Source of the DNA: NZWG01 sp964478995
GTDB lineage: Bacteria > Fidelibacterota > Marinisomatia > Marinisomatales > UBA1611
NCBI GenBank assembly: GCA_964478995.1
Contig: CAYZJY010000043.1
Span: forward strand, 1-15,754
Reading direction: 5' to 3'
Length of the DNA stretch: 15,754 bases
Shown here one piece after another: positions 8,845 to 15,754 of the stretch. The notes under the pieces were generated by a model, which was not told the DNA's origin, did no database searches, and was given only the letters and a program-made list of their open reading frames with translations. The translations under genes were made by a program, and so were the position numbers. Numbering within the stretch: position 1 is the first letter of the stretch; each line of letters starts with the position of its first letter.

Positions 8845-9254
8845 TAAGGGAAAAAACAATCGTGCTATCAGCATGCCTAGTGATATCCGTAGTTGTTTTT
8901 GAGACTGCATCTATGTTATCAAGAGACTACAGTCCTTCTATGAAAGAAGTAGTTCAGGATAATAACCCAATGGACAATGCAAGCAATGTTGGGGAAAAAA
9001 ATGATACACAACCTTTACCCCTTCAAAGCATTGGATGGGGTGATGACATATTTTATGATAGAAGCAATATCTACAATAGTTGGTTCAAATTGACCGGCAT
9101 AACTCAATTCGAAGATGGTTATAAGGCGATCATCAATGGTGAAATCGTTCATGAGTTAAATCAAGTAAGAGGATTTAAGGTAAAAGAGATCACTGAAAAT
9201 CGAGTGATATTGGAAAGAAATCAGTACAGCGTAACACTTAAACTGGAAAAATAA
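8841..9254 (+). CDS. pilP: PilP/GspC-like periplasmic connector
   Basis: The 137-residue protein has a hydrophobic N-terminal segment (about 7-20), a flexible polar linker (about 25-60) and a small beta domain (about 64-137). That domain reads like the homology region of PilP and GspC: WGDDIFYDR, then LTGITQF, then a strand with AIINGEIV, then FKVKEITENRVIL and a terminal strand. In the known systems this domain binds the secretin N0 domain and so links the PilN/PilO platform to PilQ. LSAC at residues 9-12 formally resembles a lipobox, but the hydrophobic stretch before the Cys is only about four residues and most of it lies after. An uncleaved GspC-style membrane anchor is therefore more likely than the lipoprotein form usual for PilP. 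The start overlaps the stop of the PilO-like gene by four bases (ATGA). Confidence 0.72.
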   Translation: MIREKTIVLSACLVISVVVFETASMLSRDYSPSMKEVVQDNNPMDNASNVGEKNDTQPLPLQSIGWGDDIFYDRSNIYNSWFKLTGITQFEDGYKAIINGEIVHELNQVRGFKVKEITENRVILERNQYSVTLKLEK

Positions 9255-10943
9255 ATGAAATACTTATCAGACATTTCAAGAACATGTTTTTATTACTTTA
9301 TTCTGTCACTATGTATTGTGCAGGCACAGGGATACAAGTATGGTCTATTCTCACCCACGCCAATTTTAAATGATATTCGTATTCAGGAAGATGAACAATC
9401 GTATGTGTTGGTCATGGAATTTAGTGGGGCAAATTTTGATTACGTCACCAATGAGACATTTGCACCACCAAGTCTATCATTGCTATTTAAAAACGCTAGA
9501 TGGACAAAAGGCAATTTCACAAAAAAATGTGAACAATCTCCTCTCTATCAATACTCCATAAGCGTTCCCAGAAATGTTAACCAAAAAGAACTAGATAGCA
9601 GAATAAAATTAAAATTGGATTTTACAAGGGTTCCTGATTACAGTCTTAAACTTGAGCCTGCTAAAGGAGAAGGAACAAATCATGTTTTAAAGGTCATATG
9701 GAATAAGAATAATGTTAAAAAGTCACCAAAAAGGTATGCATCTTCAACAAAAAGACTTCCTCCCTCACGCGTTAGTCTGAGTTTTCAAGATGCAAAATTG
9801 GTGAACGTAGTAAGAATGTTGGTGTCTGAAGACAATCTTAATCTGATCATGGGAGAAGACGTATCTGGGCGCGTTACAGTTAGCCTTGATGATGTCTCTC
9901 TAGAAACGGCCTTGGATGCCATCCTTCATGTAAATAATTATGAATGGTTCATACAGGACAATATTATCATTGTCCAACCTACTACAACAAAAAAGGTAAT
10001 GAGTGGGGAATTATTGACCCGAATGTTTCGCCTTAACTATGTCACTGGTACCATCGCATTAGACGCGGTGAGTGAGGTTCTTACTGCTCGTGGGAAAATA
10101 AGGGCACTTTCATCAACAGCATCTACAAATCTTGAACCTGGAGATAAAGACATACTGTTAGTGACTGATCTTCCAAATAATTTTTCACTTATTGAGGGTG
10201 TCGTTCGATCCCTAGATGTTGAAAGTGATCAGATAAATATTGCAGTCAAGTTTGTGGAAACTGCCCTAAGGCACGATGAGACCATTGGAATTAATTGGGA
10301 TCTGAGGGAGCAGATGAGCCTTATCAAAAACCTTAATACCGATACATTGTCTACCTTTGACCTCGGATATGTGACAATGGGTGATCAGACCATGAATTTT
10401 GCAACGCTTAGTAGGCCAGTTGTATCAGCGATCCTATCTCTTTTAGCCAATGATGGAAGCACAAAATTACTTCAGGAACCACAGGTCACTACAATGAATA
10501 ATTCTCCTGCCAATATTGTGGTAGGGACAACAATCCCAGTATTGGTACCTCAAGGCGAAGGCAGTGTCTTTGGTACGAACCCATACACCTACGAAGACCA
10601 ACATGTAAATATTTCTCTAGAGGTGCTACCAAGGGTAAATGAAGAGAAAGTGATTAGCATGAAAATTGATGCAGTCGTTCAGGACATCATCGGTTTTATT
10701 GGAAATGATCAACGGCCCATGATCTCAACTCGAGCAACAAATACTACAGTAAGAGTTAACAATGGAGAAACATTATTGATCGGTGGTCTGATATTTGATA
10801 CTGCTGATGAGATCAAATCCAAGGTGCCTGTTCTAGGGGATATCCCATTGATTAAAAAACTCTTTAATTATAGCAGTAGAAACAAAGAACAACGAGAATT
10901 ATTGATATTCATAACACCAACTGTTATTTCAAGTGGTGCTTAG
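9255..10943 (+). CDS. pilQ: Type IV pilus secretin PilQ
   Basis: The 562-residue protein forms the outer-membrane channel. It has a signal peptide (about 1-24, cleavage probably after VQA). An AMIN-like beta domain (about 32-150) would bind peptidoglycan in typical PilQ proteins. An STN/N0 domain (about 171-243, FQDAKLVNVVRMLVSEDNLN then LETALDAILHVNNYEWFIQ) follows. One N1/KH-like domain (about 252-330) comes next, with LVTDLPNNFSLIEGVVRSLD. The secretin core (about 330-560) includes VEISLEVLPRV-type strands (here HVNISLEVLPRVNEEKV), the segment NNGETLLIGGLI, and the hallmark VPVLGDIPLIKKLFNY followed by ELLIFITPTVI at the C terminus. The signal peptide has a Cys at position 20 but no good lipobox. 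It begins immediately after the stop of the PilP-like gene (TAA at 9252-9254, ATG at 9255) with no spacer. AMIN plus STN plus the MNOP order favours PilQ over GspD. Confidence 0.92.
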   Translation: MKYLSDISRTCFYYFILSLCIVQAQGYKYGLFSPTPILNDIRIQEDEQSYVLVMEFSGANFDYVTNETFAPPSLSLLFKNARWTKGNFTKKCEQSPLYQYSISVPRNVNQKELDSRIKLKLDFTRVPDYSLKLEPAKGEGTNHVLKVIWNKNNVKKSPKRYASSTKRLPPSRVSLSFQDAKLVNVVRMLVSEDNLNLIMGEDVSGRVTVSLDDVSLETALDAILHVNNYEWFIQDNIIIVQPTTTKKVMSGELLTRMFRLNYVTGTIALDAVSEVLTARGKIRALSSTASTNLEPGDKDILLVTDLPNNFSLIEGVVRSLDVESDQINIAVKFVETALRHDETIGINWDLREQMSLIKNLNTDTLSTFDLGYVTMGDQTMNFATLSRPVVSAILSLLANDGSTKLLQEPQVTTMNNSPANIVVGTTIPVLVPQGEGSVFGTNPYTYEDQHVNISLEVLPRVNEEKVISMKIDAVVQDIIGFIGNDQRPMISTRATNTTVRVNNGETLLIGGLIFDTADEIKSKVPVLGDIPLIKKLFNYSSRNKEQRELLIFITPTVISSGA

Positions 10944-10948
10944 AGGAG
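10944..10948 (+). promoter_or_regulatory. Ribosome binding site AGGAG that fixes the start of the PKD protein gene
   Basis: AGGAG directly follows the pilQ stop codon (TAG 10941-10943). It lies two bases before ATG 10951 and eight before ATG 10957. The spacing favours 10957 and argues against the in-frame GTG at 10933 inside the end of pilQ, which would put the RBS within the coding sequence. Confidence 0.6.
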
Positions 10949-10956
10949 ACATGAAA

Positions 10957-12075
10957 ATGAACAAACTTGATAAAAAAATGAGCATGTTTATCATTGTTAT
11001 TTTCTTTTTTGGCGATCTAACCCTTGGTCAGGATTTCTTTTTTGGTAATAATAAGCCAGTTGCTGATGCAGGCAATGATATTAAAATTCTTTCTGGGGGG
11101 TCAATATCCTTAGATGGCTCTAGGTCATTTGTGGGTGATGGCTCAAAAATAAAATATCAATGGATATTTGCTCCAGGTCTTGCTCGAAAAAGTGACAATG
11201 ATTTTTCATCTGAGATCTCAATGGAGACATACGGGAGTACTTATCTAAAAAGTGTCAAGACACATAATAAGGTCTTGAGTGTCAAACTTTCTGATAATGA
11301 GCCAGGGACCAAGTTAGAGGTGGTGTTAAAGGTCAAAGATCGTATTGGTTTTGAAGACATGGATACATTGATCGTTGAGTATTTAAAACCAAAAGCCCCA
11401 GTAGATACTTCGGGTAAAACCTTGACCTCTACTATGCAGTCTCCTTTGGAACTTCCTGGTGATGCTATTGGAGATGACGACAGCCTTTCTGGCATATTCA
11501 TACAAGGGTTTTTAGATAATAAAGTAACTGAGGTAGATGCACAGATAGTCAATAGTATCATCATGGATCAGATCAAAACGATTGGTTTCAATTATGAAAT
11601 ATTTCTTGATAGAGACATAAAGAAAAATAAAAGGCCAAAAGGATACAAAGATGATTGCAATACAGATCCATGCATAGCAAAAAATGCAAAGAGATTAGGT
11701 GCCGAGTATGTCCTATCATGGAATTTTGCACAGGCCGTGGATAAACTATCTTTAAGGATCTTCAAATCCAATGAACCTGGAAATTTGATCGATGAGGTTC
11801 TCCTTATTGGCCCATATCAACAAATGAATGAATCAGGAATTTATGGTCTAGATCCAGAATTGAGGTCAAGTGTATCCAAACTCATGGCTGCAAATAATTT
11901 TAAAAAAGATATATCCACAGTTGATAGGCTACTCATGAAAAATGAGAGCCTTATCGCTTATGGGAAATATCCGCTTATGCTGGGTGTGGCATATCTGTTC
12001 ATTGACAAATTGTTCATGGGAGAGCCCGATGAACCCGAACCGGAGATGCCACCAGGATTCCCACATGAGCCCTAA
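10957..12075 (+). CDS. Secreted PKD-domain protein with C-terminal Cys-pair domain, pilus-operon accessory
   Basis: The 372-residue protein begins with a signal peptide (about 1-24, MSMFIIVIFFFGDLTLG then QDFF). A PKD-like beta sandwich (about 33-140) follows, with KPVADAGNDIKILSGGSISL, DGSRSF, IKYQWIF and LEVVLKVKDRIG strands in the usual PKD order. After a linker comes an alpha/beta domain (about 175-325). It has DDCNTDPCIAKNAKRLGAEYVLS, with cysteines at 234 and 239, a pattern also seen in periplasmic TolB-N/CsgG-like domains that use 'C...C...A..lgA..vl'. The end has a hydrophobic stretch (about 339-349) and a Pro/Glu-rich tail (about 354-372). The gene lies 13 bases after pilQ with a good RBS, so it is probably co-transcribed and could be an outer-membrane or periplasmic partner of the secretin. 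No named family is recognised for the whole protein. ATG 10951 is an alternative start. Confidence 0.75.
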   Translation: MNKLDKKMSMFIIVIFFFGDLTLGQDFFFGNNKPVADAGNDIKILSGGSISLDGSRSFVGDGSKIKYQWIFAPGLARKSDNDFSSEISMETYGSTYLKSVKTHNKVLSVKLSDNEPGTKLEVVLKVKDRIGFEDMDTLIVEYLKPKAPVDTSGKTLTSTMQSPLELPGDAIGDDDSLSGIFIQGFLDNKVTEVDAQIVNSIIMDQIKTIGFNYEIFLDRDIKKNKRPKGYKDDCNTDPCIAKNAKRLGAEYVLSWNFAQAVDKLSLRIFKSNEPGNLIDEVLLIGPYQQMNESGIYGLDPELRSSVSKLMAANNFKKDISTVDRLLMKNESLIAYGKYPLMLGVAYLFIDKLFMGEPDEPEPEMPPGFPHEP

Positions 12076-12108
12076 AGAAATAAAAAAATAAATGTGTTTA
12101 TGCACAAC

Positions 12109-12113
12109 AGGAG
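12109..12113 (+). promoter_or_regulatory. Ribosome binding site AGGAG of the repetitive surface protein
   Basis: AGGAG lies six bases before ATG 12120, ideal spacing. It supports the start of the long open frame that runs off the window. The 44-base gap after the PKD gene shows no terminator, so read-through from the pilus operon is plausible. Confidence 0.65.
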
Positions 12114-12119
12114 ATTAAC

Positions 12120-15100
12120 ATGAAGAAATTCATTCTTATCCTAATTCTATTTTCAACAATAGGTTATACCCAAAATAGGTTTGGGAAGAAAAGCAAATCA
12201 GATAATGTTCAAAAAAATATTGTCAATACGATGAGCAATGCCAATACCCAATCTGTTCCAAGGAGGATATCTTACCAAGGACTCATTACAAAAAATGATG
12301 GGAGCCCCACTGATGATGGAAGCTATGAGATCCTATTCAAAGTGTTTGAAACTGCTGATGGAGGAGAACCAGTATGGTCTGAGAACCAAGAGGTTACGGT
12401 CAACAATGGTATTATCAGTACGATACTTGGCAATACGAATCCTTTCACCCTAATCCCCCAAGAAGCATTTCTAGAATTAACGGTTGATGGATCAACATTA
12501 TCACCTAGACAGGTACTTACGTCTGTGTTCTATGCCGTATTATCGGATACCGCGGATTATGCAAGGACTGCCGATTATGATGAACTCATTGACCTACCAG
12601 ATCTAAACGTCTATGTACTAAAAGATTCTTTGCAAAGTTATTCAACAAGTGAAGAACTCTATGATACGCTATCATCATACCAGACAATCGATTCAAACCT
12701 GACAGATCTGGTTGAAGATGGGGTACTATCAGCAAGCAGGGTAGAATATGGAATTTCCTCAGTTGGAGATTCTGGCCAAACGTGGATCTCAGATGGTGAC
12801 GGGACTGGTGCTTGGGGAAATCCTACGGCAATTGAAGCAGATAACATCATTATTGGTGATGGCAATATTTCCATTCAGACAACTAATGGCGGAATCAATA
12901 TTGTTCCAAGTGAAGGATCTTCCATCATATTTGATAGCACCCTGACCATGGATGGAAATCTCATGGGACTTACTGGAGATAGTGACCTTCTAATTTTTGC
13001 ACCTGACACTTTAACTGTTAGAGGATTGCTGATGGCATCATCCATTGGAGGTGCGGCTGTTTTAGACGAGGATGACATGGCGTCTGACTCTGATAATCAT
13101 TTGGCCACACAACAATCCATAAAGGCCTACATTGATACAAAACAAGATTCTAATGAAGATCTTGAGACACTTGGCTCTCTTGAACATGCTGATGGTAATT
13201 TTATTGTTTCTGATGGTACTGAGTGGACCGTTGAAAAGGATTCGGTTGCTAGGGCATCACTGGGGCTTGGTAGCATAGCCACCCTTGATAATGATAACAT
13301 GGATATCAATGGTGGAACGATCGATGGGACCACTATTGGCTCTGACGATCCTCAGACAGGTAATTTTACAACAGTGCAAGCCCAATCTAGGGCATATATA
13401 AGTGACATGACCATCGATGGTGGCAGTATTACCTCAGCAGGCGGCACCGTTTCATTTGTCGATAACAATATCACAACGGATGGTACCATGAGCGTAGGTT
13501 CTGGCTCTACCATTGGCAACTTGACCTTGGCAGATGGTACCATAGAAGCGGCCTCTAACGAAATAGATTTTGGTGATGATGATCTATCTACCACTGGAAC
13601 ACTAAGTACAGGAATCGCAAACTTAAGTTCAGGTTCATCCATCGGGAATTTGACATTTACCGATGGTACCATTGCATCTGGGTCGGACGATATCTCCTTT
13701 GGAAGTGAAAATCTATCTACAAATGGTACCTTGACCGCTGGTGTATCAACTTTTTCATCTGGGTCTGAAATAGGTGATCTTACCTTGGCAAATGGATCAA
13801 TAACATCTTCATCTGATGTGATTGATTTTGGAAATGATGCTTTATCTACAAGCGGGACATTTAGTTCAGGAACTGCAACCCTCGCCACCGGCTCAACTGT
13901 TGGTGATATTACCCTGGCAGATGGCTCAATTACTTCGTCATCCGATGCGATTGATTTTGGAAGCGGTGCTCTAACTACCAGTTCAACGATAACGGCAAAT
14001 TCATTTACTGGAGATGGTTCAAATTTGACCGGTGTTGAAGCATCATCCATGGGAGTATTGGCAGGAGTTTCACCCATAGTTTTAGAAGGAGAATCAATAA
14101 ATGATTACGAGACAATACTTGCTGTTGAAGATCCAACCGTTGTTGACAAAACAATTACTTTCCCAAATGTAACGGGTACGATCATTACCACAGGGAATGA
14201 CTCTGCAATAGATGAGGTAGGGACCATAACCACTGGTGAGTGGCAGGGTACTGCTATCGCAGATTCATATGTACCAGATGACATCACTCTATCAGGTGCG
14301 ACCATAAATAATTCAGTTATTGGAGGTACCACACCGGCTGCGATAACCGCCACGACGCTTACAGCGGACACAGGTATCATTCCAGATGAATCTGATGGAG
14401 CATATCTTGGGACAAGTTCTGCGGAGTTCTCAGATGTTTTTCTTGCTGATGGTGCAGTCATCAATCTAGGTGATGAACAGGATGTGACCCTAACTCATGT
14501 AGAAGATACGGGTATAAAATTAAATGCATCAAATCAGTTACAATTCGGTGATTCAGGTACCCAGATATCTCAAAGTGCAGATGGAGTATTGGACTTAGTC
14601 TCAGATAATGAAGTTGAGATCAATGGAACGACGATCGACATGAATGGCGCGGTTGATATTTCTGGAGCCATGACTACTGGATCTACGATCACGACAACCG
14701 GTTCAGTGTTACCATCTTCAGTGGATGGTGCAGGATTGGGTTCAGCATCTGCAGAATTTTCTGATGTTTTTCTCGCGGATGGAGGGGTAATTAATCTTGG
14801 TAATAATCAGGATGTGACCCTGACACATATTAAGGATACAGGTGTAAAGATCAATAGTGCTAATCAACTACAGTTTGGAGATTCAGGCACCCAGATATCA
14901 CAAAGTGCAGATGGAGTACTGGACCTGGTATCAGACGATGAGGTCGAGATAAATGGAACAACGATCGACATGAATGGTGCAGTTGACATCTCAGGTGCGA
15001 TCACAAATGGATCAACGATCACAACAACTGGCTCGGTTTTACCAGCATCCGTAGATGGTGCAGGTCTGGGCTCATCTTCTGCAGAGTTTTCTGATATTTT

Positions 15101-15754
15101 TCTCGCGGATGGTGCGGTAATCAATTTAGGCAATAATCAGGACGTGACCCTGACGCATATTGAGGATGAAGGGGTAAGATTAAATAGTCTAAGTCAACTA
15201 CAGTTTGGAGATTCAGGCACAAAAATATCCCAGAGTGCAGATGGGGTATTAGATCTGGTATCAGATGATGAAGTTGAGATCAATGGAACAACGATCGATA
15301 TCAATGGAAATACAACATTAGAAAATGCCACAGTCGATTATGTAAGGATCGATGGCACATACATTGGCCACACAGATGATACGGATCTGATGACGTTGGC
15401 AAATGGAACACTTACGGTCTCCGGGACATTAGCAGCAACAACATTAACCGGTGATGGATCAAATCTCACGGGCATATCTGCATCATCAATTTTGGCAGAT
15501 GATATTAGTCAGGGTAATGCAGCAGTGAACATAAGCACATCATCAGGTGCTATAAATATTAATCCAGCATCTGGCTCACCAATCCTTTTAGATAATACGA
15601 TAAACATTGATGGTAGTTTAATTGGACATACAGATGATACGGACCTCATGACCTTGGCAGATGGTAGCGTGACCTTCACTGGTTCCACCGTGATCCCAAC
15701 AGCGGATGTGAATGGAGGAGCGATCGATGCGGTGACGTTGGGAACGAATAGTGC
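12120..15754 (+). CDS. Large secreted repetitive fibre-like protein (tail-fibre/S74-type), 3' end outside window
   Basis: The frame is open from ATG 12120 to the window end (more than 1211 residues). A signal peptide (about 1-17, MKKFILILILFSTIGYT) is followed by a beta domain (about 47-141) beginning PRRISYQGLITKNDGSP and ending SPRQVLTSVFYAV. This domain commonly heads large secreted repetitive proteins. The rest is Gly/Ser/Thr/Asp-rich beta repeats with no Cys or Trp-rich domains. Motifs known from phage tail fibres occur: NHLATQQSIKAYIDTK (about 327-341), ARASLGLGSIATLDNDNM, FTGDGSNLTG (about 629-638) and LTGDGSNLTG (about 1109-1118). Two tandem repeat families occupy about 461-632 and 763-1063. 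Such proteins often end in an S74 endosialidase-type intramolecular chaperone that trimerises the fibre; the C terminus is not visible here. Likely role is a surface or extracellular fibre or adhesin. The gene starts 44 bases after the PKD gene and may belong to the pilus transcription unit. It seems less AT-rich than the upstream genes. Confidence 0.85.
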   Translation, partial: MKKFILILILFSTIGYTQNRFGKKSKSDNVQKNIVNTMSNANTQSVPRRISYQGLITKNDGSPTDDGSYEILFKVFETADGGEPVWSENQEVTVNNGIISTILGNTNPFTLIPQEAFLELTVDGSTLSPRQVLTSVFYAVLSDTADYARTADYDELIDLPDLNVYVLKDSLQSYSTSEELYDTLSSYQTIDSNLTDLVEDGVLSASRVEYGISSVGDSGQTWISDGDGTGAWGNPTAIEADNIIIGDGNISIQTTNGGINIVPSEGSSIIFDSTLTMDGNLMGLTGDSDLLIFAPDTLTVRGLLMASSIGGAAVLDEDDMASDSDNHLATQQSIKAYIDTKQDSNEDLETLGSLEHADGNFIVSDGTEWTVEKDSVARASLGLGSIATLDNDNMDINGGTIDGTTIGSDDPQTGNFTTVQAQSRAYISDMTIDGGSITSAGGTVSFVDNNITTDGTMSVGSGSTIGNLTLADGTIEAASNEIDFGDDDLSTTGTLSTGIANLSSGSSIGNLTFTDGTIASGSDDISFGSENLSTNGTLTAGVSTFSSGSEIGDLTLANGSITSSSDVIDFGNDALSTSGTFSSGTATLATGSTVGDITLADGSITSSSDAIDFGSGALTTSSTITANSFTGDGSNLTGVEASSMGVLAGVSPIVLEGESINDYETILAVEDPTVVDKTITFPNVTGTIITTGNDSAIDEVGTITTGEWQGTAIADSYVPDDITLSGATINNSVIGGTTPAAITATTLTADTGIIPDESDGAYLGTSSAEFSDVFLADGAVINLGDEQDVTLTHVEDTGIKLNASNQLQFGDSGTQISQSADGVLDLVSDNEVEINGTTIDMNGAVDISGAMTTGSTITTTGSVLPSSVDGAGLGSASAEFSDVFLADGGVINLGNNQDVTLTHIKDTGVKINSANQLQFGDSGTQISQSADGVLDLVSDDEVEINGTTIDMNGAVDISGAITNGSTITTTGSVLPASVDGAGLGSSSAEFSDIFLADGAVINLGNNQDVTLTHIEDEGVRLNSLSQLQFGDSGTKISQSADGVLDLVSDDEVEINGTTIDINGNTTLENATVDYVRIDGTYIGHTDDTDLMTLANGTLTVSGTLAATTLTGDGSNLTGISASSILADDISQGNAAVNISTSSGAININPASGSPILLDNTINIDGSLIGHTDDTDLMTLADGSVTFTGSTVIPTADVNGGAIDAVTLGTNS
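13500..14015 (+). repeat. Four in-frame tandem repeats of 129 bp (43 aa)
   Basis: Unit starts are at 13500, 13629, 13758 and 13887, exactly 129 bases apart. Each unit reads approximately SGSxIGxLTLADGSITSSSDxIDFG followed by xxALSTSGTxSSGxATL. The DNA of the units differs at many third positions while the protein pattern holds, and the last unit grades into the FTGDGSNLTG motif. The regular Gly-Asp turns and alternating hydrophobics suggest a stacked beta structure, which is inference. Confidence 0.9.
14406..15309 (+). repeat. Three in-frame tandem repeats of 330 bp (110 aa), third incomplete
   Basis: Units start at 14406, 14736 and 15066, exactly 330 bases apart, and the third loses similarity near 15309. 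Each begins LGxxSAEFSDVFLADGAVINLG. It then has QDVTLTHxEDTG, NQLQFGDSGTQISQSADGVL, DLVSDDEVEINGTTIDMNGA and TTTGSVLPxSVDGAG. The wording closely resembles repeats seen in tail-fibre-like proteins of marine viruses and bacteria. Many differences between copies are silent. Confidence 0.92.
15351..15664 (+). repeat. Pair of direct repeats (about 56 bp) 258 bp apart
   Basis: 15351-15406 and 15609-15664 both encode IDG-x-x-IGHTDDTDLMTLA-N/D-G. The exact 258-base (86-codon) offset suggests a third, longer repeat family starting here and continuing past the window end. Confidence 0.75.

Noticed and set aside
10933..10956. GTG start at 10933 for the PKD protein, overlapping the end of pilQ.
   Set aside because: The AGGAG at 10944-10948 would lie inside the coding sequence. 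ATG 10957 (or 10951) gives an RBS-supported start and a cleaner signal peptide.
12076..12119. Possible terminator between the PKD gene and the repetitive gene (TGTG...CACA at 12093-12106).
   Set aside because: The stem is only 4 bp with no following T-run, so read-through is more likely.
13352..14077. Long antisense open frame (241 codons), with others at 14105-14464 and 14864-15133, under the repetitive protein gene.
   Set aside because: They are by-products of the repetitive composition. Their proteins are low-complexity and mirror the repeats, and no ribosome binding sites support them.
13500..15309. Regularly spaced repeats as a possible CRISPR array.
   Set aside because: Repeats are long, in frame, directly adjacent and protein-coding, with no unique spacers.

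Overview
The window looks like chromosomal DNA from an AT-rich, diderm (outer-membrane) bacterium. The outer membrane is shown by a secretin gene. Protein style suggests an uncultivated marine member of the FCB group, possibly Marinimicrobia/SAR406. The clues are a large secreted repeat protein with an 'RRISYQGLITK...SPRQVLTSVFYAV' N-terminal domain, and a PKD protein with a Cys-pair domain. This placement is inference from style, not a phylogenetic result.

Layout, all on the + strand. (1) 1-1367 is the 3' part of an ABC-F translation-factor ATPase gene whose start lies outside the window. (2) 1368-1944 is a very AT-rich non-coding gap. It ends in a more balanced leader that contains a strong bulged hairpin (1885-1910). 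(3) 1945-10943 is a type IV pilus alignment and secretin operon in the order M-N-O-P-Q, with almost no intergenic bases. Its first gene is extraordinary: one uninterrupted 2112-codon frame. It encodes a winged-helix DNA-binding-like domain, an Arg-rich tract, a PilM-like actin-fold domain, about 1,300 residues of coiled coil, the LNLLP motif, one membrane helix and a PilN-like periplasmic domain. PilO-like, PilP/GspC-like and PilQ genes follow. (4) 10957-12075 encodes a secreted protein with a PKD domain and a two-cysteine domain. It starts 13 bases after pilQ and is probably in the same operon. (5) 12120 to the window end is the 5' part (more than 1211 codons) of a secreted, highly repetitive protein resembling phage tail fibres and S74-chaperone proteins. 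It contains two distinct tandem repeat families.

How they may work together: PilM/N/O/P normally form the inner-membrane alignment complex that links the cytoplasmic pilus motor to the PilQ outer-membrane channel. Here PilM and PilN are covalently joined, as in GspL of type II secretion, but separated by a giant coiled coil and capped by a putative DNA-binding module. This predicts a cytoplasmic extension of the pilus machine, perhaps a tether or scaffold or a link to DNA. The two downstream secreted proteins are candidates for envelope accessories or surface fibres of the same apparatus. The fusion and its N-terminal wHTH are the best candidates for something undescribed.
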